A DNA stretch of 64,000 nucleotides from Neurospora tetraspora. Taxonomy: Eukaryota > Ascomycota > Sordariomycetes > Sordariales > Sordariaceae. Positions 55,323 to 64,000 of this stretch are shown one piece after another. The stretch is taken from the NCBI RefSeq assembly GCF_033439725.1, contig NW_026944383.1, forward strand, positions 1,116,001 through 1,180,000, in the 5' to 3' direction. Below the pieces are notes generated by a model. The model was given only the letters and a program-made list of their open reading frames with translations, was not told the DNA's origin and made no database searches. The stretch's first letter is position 1; each line of letters starts with the position of its first letter. The translations under genes and the position numbers were made by a program.

Positions 55323-57945
55323 TCACGCATCCGCCCCAAGCAACAGAGCGCTTGCCCCAGCCTTGGGCGCCTTCCAATACTGCCTCAAAGAAGCCGTCTG
55401 CTCGACTTTGACACGTGTCTCCCTGACGCCCAACCTCAAAGTCACAACGCCGGCCAAGAGACTGACAAACAGCCAGGGATACTGCAGAATCTCTGCCTCG
55501 AAGGCATTGATGGTTTCAATAGCCTGACGAATGAAGGGCTTCTCATCGAGAATGGTGCCGAGACGGAAGAGGTTCGAGGCGGAGACGGCGTTGGTTGACG
55601 GTTGGGACTTATCCATGCCGCTCTTAAGGCGAAGGATGGTGTGACTGAGAGTCGCTTCCTCGGTTGAGTAAAAGCCGCCTGTGTATGAGTGGCGGAGGGA
55701 GGGAGTGCTGCCGACGGCCGGTGTGTCGTAGAAGAGTTCACTTTGCACGTCTGGGGGGATGTCAGTATCTCACCGTTGGGAAATGAAGAGGTTGAGGAAT
55801 ATTCGGTGCGTACCTTGCAGCTCCTTCGCCCAAACAAGCCACTTGACCTCCAGAGTCGCCTCGTACAAGTCAAGCAAGCCCTCAACCAAGAACGCATAAT
55901 CATCCGCAAACGCCCTTGTGTCGCTCGGCTGGTTGAACCAGAACCTCTTCAGCACTTTTCGGGTCTGTGTACCATCCTGGACCCACAAGTTCTCCTTTAT
56001 GAAGGTTGCAGCCTGCCGCGCCGCCTCCAAATATCTCTGGCTCTTGGTCTTATCTAGGCCACTCACCACCGCAGCTGTTCTCGCGAGCGCCGATATCACC
56101 ATTCCGTTAACACCAACCACCACCTTCTCATCTCTCGCAGGCCTGGGCCTCTCCTGTTCTCTGCGTGCCCTCAGCCGTTCCCGTGCCGTTGCAATCATTT
56201 TCTTTACATCATTCACAGGGATGCCGAACTGCTTGGACAGCGCCTGGATATCTCTACCCCAGACGGAGCACAGTACGTTCTGATTGATGAATTCGTCATG
56301 AGGGTCCTGGTCGCGGGGAATGTTCCCATCCTCAAGGACGTTCCAGTACGCTGCAGCCACTTCGGCAGACCCAGCGGGTCCGACCACGTCGTCAAACTCC
56401 CGGCGCGTCCAGAGATAATAAGCGCCTTCACGCATGTGCCGGTCGCCCTTGCGATAGAAAGAGTCTGCTGCCTCACTTGTAACAAAGCCGCCCCCGGAGG
56501 ACTGAATCAGCGGGCTTGTGAGGTAATCGGCAAGATCGATAACCACGTCGGCAAATTCGTCCTCCAAAGAAAGCCGGGCCTCGGCGGCAGATGATTCAAC
56601 GCGACCGAGCCAGGCGTCGAGGTATACGCCCAGAAGAAGTGCGTTTTCTCCGACCATCTTTTCAAAATGCGGCATGCTCCAGTCGCTGGTTACGCTGAAT
56701 CGCATGAAGCCCGCGCCGACATGGTCCCTCAATCCGCCATCGCGAATGCGACGCAAGGTGCTCCGTGCCATGGAAGCGGCATTCTCGACTTCCTTGTCGC
56801 CGACCACGTCTCTCACCTCTCTGGGAAACTGCGGCAGCCTCAGCAAGAACGAAAGCCGGGCCGGGTTGGGGAACTTTGGTGTTCCGAAGCCGCAGTCCAC
56901 CGGGTCAAACATGTTGAAGATCCTGTCCAAAGCTTCGTCAAGCTGGTCCAAGTCCAGATCAGCGCCCGCCTCCACGTCGGCTGCGGCCACGGGAGCTACC
57001 ACGGGCACTGGCTCGGCAGGCGTGCCACTAAAGGTGCCCTCCTGCGCGAAGTCCTGCAGCTTGTGAAGCATCTCAAACGCCTCGCGACGGCATCGCTCCT
57101 CCTGCTCCACCCAGAACTTGTGGATCTTCTTTGCTATGGCAAGGAAATCGTTGTAGGATTCTTCGCCACCACCATTGATGCTGGAAGCCTCGAGGGTCGC
57201 TGCACCGCCACCAACGCCGCCGGCACCCCCACGGGCAGCAGCAAGGCTGTGCTCGGTTCCGGGACCGGGCCAGTAGGTACCGCCAAAGATGGGGTAGAGG
57301 TCGGGGGTGAGGAAAAGGTTGAAAGGCCAACCGCCGGTAGCATTCACAGCTTCGCTATAGTTCTGGTAGATGGTGTCGAGGTCGGGACGCTCTTCGCGGT
57401 CGATAATGACGGGGATGAAGGACGAGTTCAGGAAGGCGGCAACGGCATTGTTGGAGAAGGAATCTTGAGTGGTGAGGCGACAGTCTGGATAGATAATATG
57501 ATGAGCAAAAAGCCGCAGTCAAGAAGGCCAGCAGGACAAGAGACAAGAACATACGATGGTCGGCCAAGAAGCCAATATGCATGAAGATGGGCTTGTTTTC
57601 AGCCTGGGCGCGCTTCAGGGTATCGGCATTGAGCAGCTGCCACGCAACAGGTGTTTTGGCATGTAGGCGCACATAGGGACTTTGACTCTCGGCGGCACGG
57701 TTCCGAAGCTGTCCGAAAGAGGCCGGCTGCTGTGTGTTGGAGGTGGCAGGAGCCCCAGGAGTTTGCGACCGTGTTGCGCCCGGTGCTGTCGAAGCATTGG
57801 CAGACACGGGACCACTACCGGTCCGAGACGGTAGGCTCTGATGAAGCTGTTGTTGTTGCTGTTGATTCTGTTGTTTCTGCTGCTGCTGCTGTTGTTGATC
57901 TTGTTGTTGCTTTTGCTGCTGCTGTTGAAGCTGTGCGGACATCAT
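55323..57945 (-). CDS. DUF255/SPATA20-type thioredoxin-fold and (alpha/alpha)6-barrel protein
   Basis: Three exons on the minus strand (57945-57555, 57484-55814, 55750-55323) give 829 residues. The N-terminus is a Gln-rich tract (about 5-35). A thioredoxin-like domain (about 80-200) contains NKPIFMHIGFLADHHCRLTT, FIPVIIDREERPDLDTIY and GGWPFNLFLTPDLYPIFGGT, hallmarks of DUF255. The barrel domain follows, with GAGFMRFSVTSDWSMPHFEKM and, later, FADDYAFLVEGLLDLYEATL. Family members normally carry a CxxC in the thioredoxin part; here the first Cys is Asp (D-H-H-C). Function of the family is poorly known; bacterial relatives include YyaL and the human one is the testis protein SPATA20. The start is the first of two adjacent ATGs at 57945; the frame extends upstream without another ATG. 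Confidence 0.88.
57841..57930 (+). repeat. CAA/CAG trinucleotide tract coding the polyQ of the DUF255 protein
   Basis: Reads TTG/CTG triplets on the plus strand and codes about 25 Gln broken by Lys, Asp, Asn and Leu on the minus strand. Likely length-variable between strains. Confidence 0.85.
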
Positions 57946-59248
57946 CTTGGGCAATTGGCTGGAAGCCGTGTCGCTTTCCGGGATTGCTTCGAAGACGACA
58001 CTGAAGGGCAGGATGAGTCCGGATCGAGGGTTTCCACTTGCTGGGGAAGAGGTGCGTCCGGAAAGTGAAACCGTGGATGCTGGTTGGGAACTTGGGAATA
58101 GTAACAATGACTAACGGAATCGTGAAAAGAAGAACGGGAGAAGCGTCCAGAGAGCACAGTTGCAAGCGAGTCGAGTCGCGGGAAGCCGGGAACTGACCCA
58201 AGGGCGGGACGGGGCAGGTGGGGGTTGCCGGCGGAGGCTACTTCGCCGCCGTGGGTGTGGATGCCGCTAGCAACCAGAGTCCTTCAGCAGGCAACCGGTG
58301 CACGACACACTTTCGAGACACTGTAACACTCACTGTGGCGGACGCCCGGTATGAGATTTACTCATGAGGTCTGTATTGTGCACGGGTGCTAGAGGTACCT
58401 TGTAGAGTATGGAGGCCCGGACCATTTCTGCCCCGCCCTCCTTATCCCGGGCCCCTTCCTTATCTTCTACCTCTACGATTTTAGACTGTTGTCGATGGTC
58501 TTTTCCATTTCGACCCTCGCCTGGGCCGTGCGCTTTTTATTTACTGTGTACGATCATCGCAGCTGCCCCTTTTTGAGGCTGCATAGTAGACGCCAAAACC
58601 AACAACGAGGCAGGAGCACAATGTAGCAGCACCTGCCAGTGACTGTAGAACTGCAGACCTCCTCTTTCGATAAATCTGGGCTAATCAAGTCACTTCGACT
58701 GCAGTCTGGGTGTGTCAAATGTCTATCGTCGGAAACCTGGAATGCACTCTCCAACTGCGTGGCGCGTACACACACTCCAGTCTTGATCTATGCACAAAAC
58801 AAAAAAAACTCTGCCTACAGGTACCTTATCGTTAGGTACTATGCTTAGGAGGCAACATAACGGCCGAGGCTCTCTACCAGCCAGCAGACGGACAGTTACC
58901 TGCTTCTCACCTGCGGCTCCAACACCGATAAACAGGGCCCTCGTACCAATATCTACGCACACTGCACACCACACCGGCGAACGCCTCGTCACGTCAACAA
59001 TATCGCCTCTCACGACTGCCCAGACTCATGTCCTTTACTTGGCAGCGCTCCTTTCAGGTTGTGATGCTTGTTACCTACATGACAGTTTCATCAACTCTCC
59101 TGCAACAGGACACTTCATCTTCCAAGAAGCAGCAAGAAGGATGCGTGAGGCGTAGCTTTACAGCGTCTCACGAGCTTGGACATCGATCAATCTTGCAGAT
59201 GACGTTTGCTGAACATGGCACACAAGGTGTTGACACGTTGAGGGATGG

Positions 59249-59568
59249 ATACCGTATAAACTCGGGCCGTTCGGTTTTAGGTTCCAAGGAAATCAGGCAT
59301 AGTCTGTAAGCATACTGCAACATTCATGCCCGTCCGAAATTGTATGCAAGACGGTGATTTTGAATGTCTCCACCCTCCAGCGCCCTTGAAAAGACAAGGG
59401 AAAAAGACAGGGCACCAGAAGATTCGAATTTACAGTGCTTCGGGGTGGCAACATGTCTCCCCCATTATTTTTTGCGGGCATAAAATGTACAGATTCGGGC
59501 ATATGTATGTTTGATTATGCCTGATTTCCTTGGAACCTAAAAACGAACGGCCTGAGTTTATACGGTAT
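59249..59568 (+). repeat. Pair of 53-bp inverted repeats, 214 bp apart
   Basis: Arms 59249-59301 and 59516-59568 are reverse complements with two mismatches; the outer ends read ATACCGTATAAACTC. The whole is 320 bp, of MITE size, but I see no convincing target duplication. The right arm runs into the TATA-type box (GGTATAAAGG, 59565-59574) of the gene at 59701. Confidence 0.85.
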
Positions 59569-59574
59569 AAAGGA
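59565..59574 (+). promoter_or_regulatory. TATA-type box of the secreted-protein gene
   Basis: GGTATAAAGG, about 130 bp upstream of the ATG at 59701, followed by a C/T-rich leader. It overlaps the end of the right inverted-repeat arm. Confidence 0.5.
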
Positions 59575-59700
59575 ACTCGCGTTACCCTCTTCTCTGCTGG
59601 TCCGTTTCTCACCCATCTCATTCACTCACAAGTTCTTCCAAACCATCGAGTCTCTTCGTAAGCTTCACCGGGGGCATTTGGGCAGAAACAGATTGACAAA

Positions 59701-60441
59701 ATGAGAGGCCCACTGTCGGCCAGTTTGGCCGTGGCCTTGGGGCTCTTCATGCCTGGGCCTGTGATGAGCTCCGAGTTTCGGGCACTAGACCAAGTTCCCT
59801 TTCCGGTTACCGGCTATCGGGGCCCCCTTGCGATTGGAATTCGTGAACTTCGTGCTCCCCTGGACCCAGACGGTTCGGATCCCTTTTTGGGTGAGTAGAG
59901 TTATTGGCCCCGCAAACATCGCAGAGTGTCCGCTTACACCCAGACAGGCAGCCGCTTTCTGCCAGCCAACCACACGGCTAACCCGGAGCAGTGCACTACC
60001 TCTTGCGACACTATCACTGGCTATAACAAGGCACATCCTGCCGCTGATGGATCATACACTTCTTGCGTAAGTCTTGAGTCTAGATCGAGAACAGAAAGGC
60101 ATGGCTGACAATGTGATTTTTCCCATAGAACCTCGTCATTTCTTACTTAGTTAGTAACAATGGCGTCTTCGAGGGCATCCAGTGCGACCTATACACTCAT
60201 GAATTTGTTGTAAGTGGTAGCTGCTGCTCATGAAGCCTAAATGGAAGCTTTAGACAACTAACTCTAGCTACAACAGCTCCCATCTTTGACTCTTGGGGAT
60301 GGAAACACGATCGGCTACGCATACGTGCGCGACCCTAGCCTTTTCACGACTCCAACTGTCTCCGTCAAAATAATGGGCACTATTACTATTACTATTTCTT
60401 CAACCACGACAATCACAAGCCCCAGTATAACTACTCGTTGA
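59701..60441 (+). CDS. Small secreted protein of unknown function
   Basis: Four exons (59701-59890, 59948-60066, 60129-60209, 60277-60441) give 184 residues. The start MRGPLSASLAVALGLFMPGP looks like a signal peptide. The mature part has four Cys (EQCTTSC, YTSC, QCD) and a glycosylation sequon (ANHT). A Thr/Ile/Ser-rich tail (TITITISSTTTITS) follows. Introns have GTGAGT or GTAAGT donors; all joins keep frame, which supports the model although the ORFs are short. I do not recognise the family. It may be a cell-wall or extracellular protein. It stands alone between the inverted repeat and the tRNA gene. Confidence 0.65.
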
Positions 60442-61297
60442 GTAACCACGATGATATAGGAAACCTTGGGTTTCTAGCACCTTATAAAATAGTCTAGTTT
60501 AATCATGAAGGTTCTGGTTCGTGACTGCCAGACAAAGGTTCTTGGAACCTTTGTCGCCAGCCCAGTACTTAAGCTGGGCAGGGCCCTGGCTTCTAGACCT
60601 TCTTCTCCTTCTTATCATCATCATTACTTAGAATACAACAGATACAACAGGCTCTACGTCCCATGGCGCCCAGTATCCAGCATTCGTCCATTTCCCCCAT
60701 CACACGAGCACTAGCCGACCTGTTACTACCAGTACTAGGACGACTTCCACTTAGGCACTTGAAGTGCAGCATATACTCACTCAGGCAGGCTAGGGAGGAT
60801 ATCAGCGGTGGACATTTACGGACATCGAATAATTCAGTGGTGAGACTGGAAGATTCCTTCATAGCAAAGAGAGCTGCTTGAAAGTGGCTGGATAGGACAA
60901 CAGACTAGTTATAGTGAGATCACTAGCATAGATAGGCAATGAGAATACCGACATTCAATCAATGCAGAGTCCGAGTTTGATGTCCTCATGGGTGGAATGT
61001 GCTCATGCTGGAGATTCCGTCACCCGGTTTTGTTGTAGACTTGTTGCCCGTCAAACAACGGAACGGACGGGACGGGACGGTCCGCGCATTTCAACTAAGA
61101 CGGAATGAATGTTGTGGGAATATCAGTTGTCGCAAGTTCTGCACTTCGACATCACCTACCTACCGTATTGATTCATCGCAAGAAAAAGGTGACAAAAAAA
61201 GAACATGGGCAAAAGAAAAGAAAAAAAGAAGAAGGAAAAAAAGAAGGAGGAAAAGGAACGGAACGCAATGCAAAAAGCGAAAAAAAGCAAAAAGAAT
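60442..61297. other. Region between the secreted-protein gene and tRNA-Pro
   Basis: No gene found. A purine-only A-rich tract (61180-61295) lies next to the tRNA gene. On the tRNA sense strand this is a T-rich run directly downstream, a suitable RNA polymerase III terminator. Confidence 0.65.
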
Positions 61298-61387
61298 GGG
61301 GCCACCCGGGGATTGAACCCGGGACCTCTCGCAAGAATGCTCAGGATTGAACCCTAAGCGAGAATCATACCACTAGACCAGCGGCCC
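61298..61387 (-). tRNA. tRNA-Pro (anticodon AGG) with an 18-nt intron
   Basis: Minus strand, 5' end at 61387. The acceptor stem is GGGCCGC paired with GTGGCCC, with discriminator C as usual for eukaryotic tRNA-Pro. The anticodon arm reads CTCGC TT AGG G ... T GCGAG. The T arm is CCGGG-TTCAATC-CCCGG. An 18-nt intron (61334-61351) lies one base 3' of the anticodon, the canonical position. The spliced tRNA is 72 nt without CCA. A T-rich run follows downstream. Confidence 0.95.
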
Positions 61388-61941
61388 GTATTAACTTGTT
61401 GAACAATGCAACAACCAGCATGCCTATGTAGGAAAGAGAGCCAATGCTGCATCTTTATTCTTATCATGAATGGTGGGACTCAACTTCCGCAGCGATCCAT
61501 GTTGCATCCGGTTCTCATAGTCACTCGAAGTTTTTCGGATGACCAAGCCTGTAACAGAAGTCTTGAGGGTTTCTTCCCATATACTGACATCTCATGCACG
61601 GTAGGTAACTACCGCTTACAAGTTCCAGGATTATCGAGTCGGATGTGGTTGGTTGCATCCTTAGCAGCCCACAAAATTTATACCCCCCCTTGACACAGAG
61701 TACCTAGGTAGCTCCGTCTCTCTTTCTGACATCGGATGCCGGGGCCTCAGCTTCAGTATTGACTTCTGAGGTACGAGCTAGTCACAACACCATTTAGTTG
61801 TTTGGGAGATTAAACTAACCATCCCACACTGACATCGGACCATATAGAACAATGGTCGCACTTGCCTTTGGCTCCGGGGAATAATGAACGGTCACACATC
61901 TTCAACTCGAAAAGGATTCGACTACTGTACCTACCACCACC
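61388..61941. other. Region between tRNA-Pro and the P450 gene
   Basis: No gene or repeat found in these 550 bp. They should hold the tRNA's upstream flank and the P450 promoter. Confidence 0.6.
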
Positions 61942-63882
61942 ATGACGTTCAATCTTTTTGATTCCATTCTAATCTCCTTGGCTCTCATACTCCCAATCTG
62001 CTACTACCTTCTAGCCCACCGGATAGTATATCCCCAACCGCTCCCCGGCATCCCCTACAACCAAACCGCTTCCCACCGTATCCTCGGAGACATCCCCGAC
62101 CTCGTAACCTCGGTTCGGCGAACCAAAGAGACCTCATCATGGTGTTTTTCCCAATGCCGCCGTCTCAAGTCACCGGTAATCCAGCTATTTCTCCGGCCCT
62201 TCAGCAAGCCCTTCGTCTTCGTCGACGACGCGCGCGAGACCGAGGACATGCTGCTGCGCCGCACGCGCGAGTTCGACCGGGCCCCTAGCACCGCCGCCTT
62301 CTTCCGGACCGTGCTGCCGCGGGCCAGCATCGTCAAGCCGACAGACCACGAGTTCAAAGCTCAGCGCCGACTGTGGGTGGACGTCATGAGTCCGGCTTTT
62401 TTGCGGAGTGTGGTGGCGCCCAATATTTACCGGTCCACGCTGGAGCTGGTCGAGCTGTGGAGGCTCAAGAGCCGCGTGGGAGGTGGCGGCCGCCCGTTTG
62501 AAGCACATCACGATCTGGAGACGGCTGCTTTTGATGCTATTTGGGTTGCTGTACTCGGCTCCGAATTGGGTGGCATCCGGTCGGAGATTGAGGCGGTCAC
62601 AACCTCAAAAGAAGACCGCCATCAAAACCAGTAGCAGCAGATCCTCCAAACACAACAAGAATATGACGACCAGGGCAAGCCGGCACATATGCCAGTGGCT
62701 GAGCGATCGGACTTATACGAAGCCATACAATACCTCAACAAGAGTGTCGAGCGTATCATGGCCAGCCCAATGCCGGTGTTGCACCACTGGCTGATTCGTC
62801 AGACGCCTACGTACCGCAGGTACGAAGCGATCAAGAACAAAGAGATACGGCGTATCTTGAAGAGCGCATACGCAAGATTCAAGGCTCTTGAGCTGTCGTC
62901 AAATCTCGACTCGCACTCTCAGGAGGAGGCGAATGAGCAGCATCAGCATGACACGTGTGCCATGGACCTCATCCTTCGCCGCGAGATGATCTCTTCAGAG
63001 AGACGGGGTACTATTCTCCCACCACCCGAGGAGAACCTCGAGATGCAGGATGAGCTTCTTATGCTTTTAGTTGCTGTACGTTACCTTATCTCTGATTCCA
63101 TCCCCCTCACATCCCTTCTCGTCCCCTAGGTACCTACCTACCTCTCCCCGGAAAACCTCCCAAATAACAAACCCTCTTCTTACCTCCTTGGCTTCCCCCC
63201 AACCGAAACTGACTGGACCACCGTGAAACAGGGCCACGAAACAACAGCAAACACCCTCTCCTGGTTCGTCAAGTTCATGGCCCACCACCCTTCCTCGCAA
63301 GACCGTCTGCGCCAACACCTTCGAGCCGCCTTCCCGTCATCCAACGCTTCCAGCCCTCCCTCCGCCGCCGAGATTCTTTCGTCTACCACTTGCATCCCCT
63401 ACCTAGACGCCACCATAGCCGAAACCAACCGGCTCGCCGCCACGGTTCCGCTGATCGTCCGCGTGACCACCGTCGACACGCACATATTGGGGTTCGCGGT
63501 ACCCAAGGGGACGCATGTGATGTGTAATTCGAGGGTTACGGAGCCGTATGATGACATGGATGACTCGGTCGTGGACGGGGATGGAGCTGATCTGCTGGAG
63601 AGTCGAAGGTCGGAGAGTTCGAGGGTGGCGATGGAGAAGCGTTTGAAAGAGGGACTTGGTGGTGGAGCATATCAGATGCGGCGGGACTTGGACAGTTTTG
63701 AGCCGGAGCGTTGGCTGGTGAAGAGGAGCAAAGTGAGAAATGGGGAGATAGTAGATACATTTAGGGAAGGGGAGGTGAATGAGGAGATAGGAGGAGAAGA
63801 AGTGTTTGATCCAGGTTCACTGCCAGTTTTGGCTTTCTCGGCGGGACCAAGAGGGTGTTTTGGTGAGTACCTACCCCGGGTT

Positions 63883-63914
<32 letters not shown>

Positions 63915-64000
63915 TTTTTTTTCCTCCAAAATCCCTCTGTATTCTCCTTTGCCATTTTTGTTACCTTCTCGCCTTCTTGTGGTGTTTCATGGGCCCGTCC
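61942..64000 (+). pseudogene. Cytochrome P450 with an in-frame stop in exon 1; 3' end beyond the window
   Basis: Exon 1 (61942-63075), intron 63076-63231, exon 2 (63232-63862), then an intron running to the edge. An N-terminal membrane anchor (SILISLALILPICYYLLAH) and proline hinge (PQPLPGIP) mark a microsomal P450. The oxygen-binding helix is AGHETTANT, formed exactly by the intron 1 join. ExxR is ETNR. The haem loop is FSAGPRGCFG, its last Gly split by the second donor. A TAG at 62632-62634 interrupts exon 1 at codon 231, between two CAG codons in a Gln-rich linker; both sides are in the same frame. Either the gene is broken, the stop is an error or strain variant, or an unusual small intron removes it. 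A (TTTC)n tract lies in the second intron. Substrate unknown. Confidence 0.8.
63881..63914 (+). repeat. (TTTC)n microsatellite in the P450 second intron
   Basis: About eight TTTC units running into a T tract, inside the intron that follows the haem-loop codons. Confidence 0.9.

Larger units (their letters stand above)
57946..59700. other. Divergent region between the DUF255 gene and the secreted-protein gene
   Basis: 1.75 kb with no supportable gene. It holds the DUF255 promoter, and at its right end the 53-bp inverted repeat and a TATA-type box for the next gene. Short open frames near 58723-59155 overlap on both strands and match nothing. Confidence 0.55.

Noticed and set aside
1-64000. 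CRISPR arrays, operons, prophage or a clear secondary-metabolite cluster
   Set aside because: The window is eukaryotic nuclear DNA; I see no spaced direct-repeat array. The lone P450 and ADH are 60 kb apart with no backbone synthase.

Overview
The window is nuclear DNA of a filamentous ascomycete, most likely a Sordariomycete close to Neurospora/Sordaria. Genes carry short introns (about 50-150 nt) with GTAAGT/GTATGT-type donors, CTAAC-type branch points and CAG/TAG acceptors. Codon use is GC-rich, intergenic regions are long, and one 4-kb AT-rich block has the signature of repeat-induced point mutation (RIP). Two short proteins also fit: Tom5 (50 aa) and a complex I CHCH subunit of 183 aa, the size I recall for Neurospora NUO-20.8.

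Region 1 (1-12.6 kb) is dense housekeeping: the 5' part of an SQT1-type ribosome-assembly WD40 protein, an alcohol dehydrogenase, the mitochondrial glycine decarboxylase P-protein, Tom5, nucleoporin Nup57/Nup54 and complex I subunit NUO-20.8. Region 2 (12.6-21.2 kb) is about 8.6 kb with no gene I can support; its right end looks like the long leader of a secreted CAP/PR-1 protein. Region 3 (21.2-31.3 kb) holds that CAP protein, a Lag1-type ceramide synthase, the spliceosomal RRM protein Ist3/Cwf29 and the PROPPIN Hsv2. As read here, Hsv2 has a 1-nt frameshift near its start and a GC-AG intron.

Region 4 (33.0-37.05 kb) is a Mutator-like DNA transposon. It has near-perfect 75/76-bp terminal inverted repeats, a candidate 10-bp target duplication, and a heavily RIP-mutated AT-rich core in which a MULE transposase can still be read on the minus strand. 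It sits upstream of the septin gene cdc12/aspC. Region 5 (37.5-44.3 kb) has that septin, a Bax-inhibitor family membrane protein and the dynein light intermediate chain.

Region 6 (44.3-55.1 kb) is the most unusual part. Five small genes (A-E), all on the minus strand and about 2 kb apart, encode short proteins that I do not recognise and that look mainly helical. B/C and D/E are clear duplicate pairs. Their flanks (a shared TATA-type box and blocks upstream and downstream) are duplicated with them. This is a diverged tandem orphan family in a genome that practises RIP.

Region 7 (55.3-64 kb) has a DUF255/SPATA20-type thioredoxin-fold protein that lost one Cys of its CxxC, a 53-bp inverted repeat next to a small secreted-protein gene, an intron-containing tRNA-Pro(AGG), and a cytochrome P450 interrupted by an in-frame TAG and running off the window. 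The genes do not form an operon or an evident biosynthetic cluster; neighbours mostly have separate functions.
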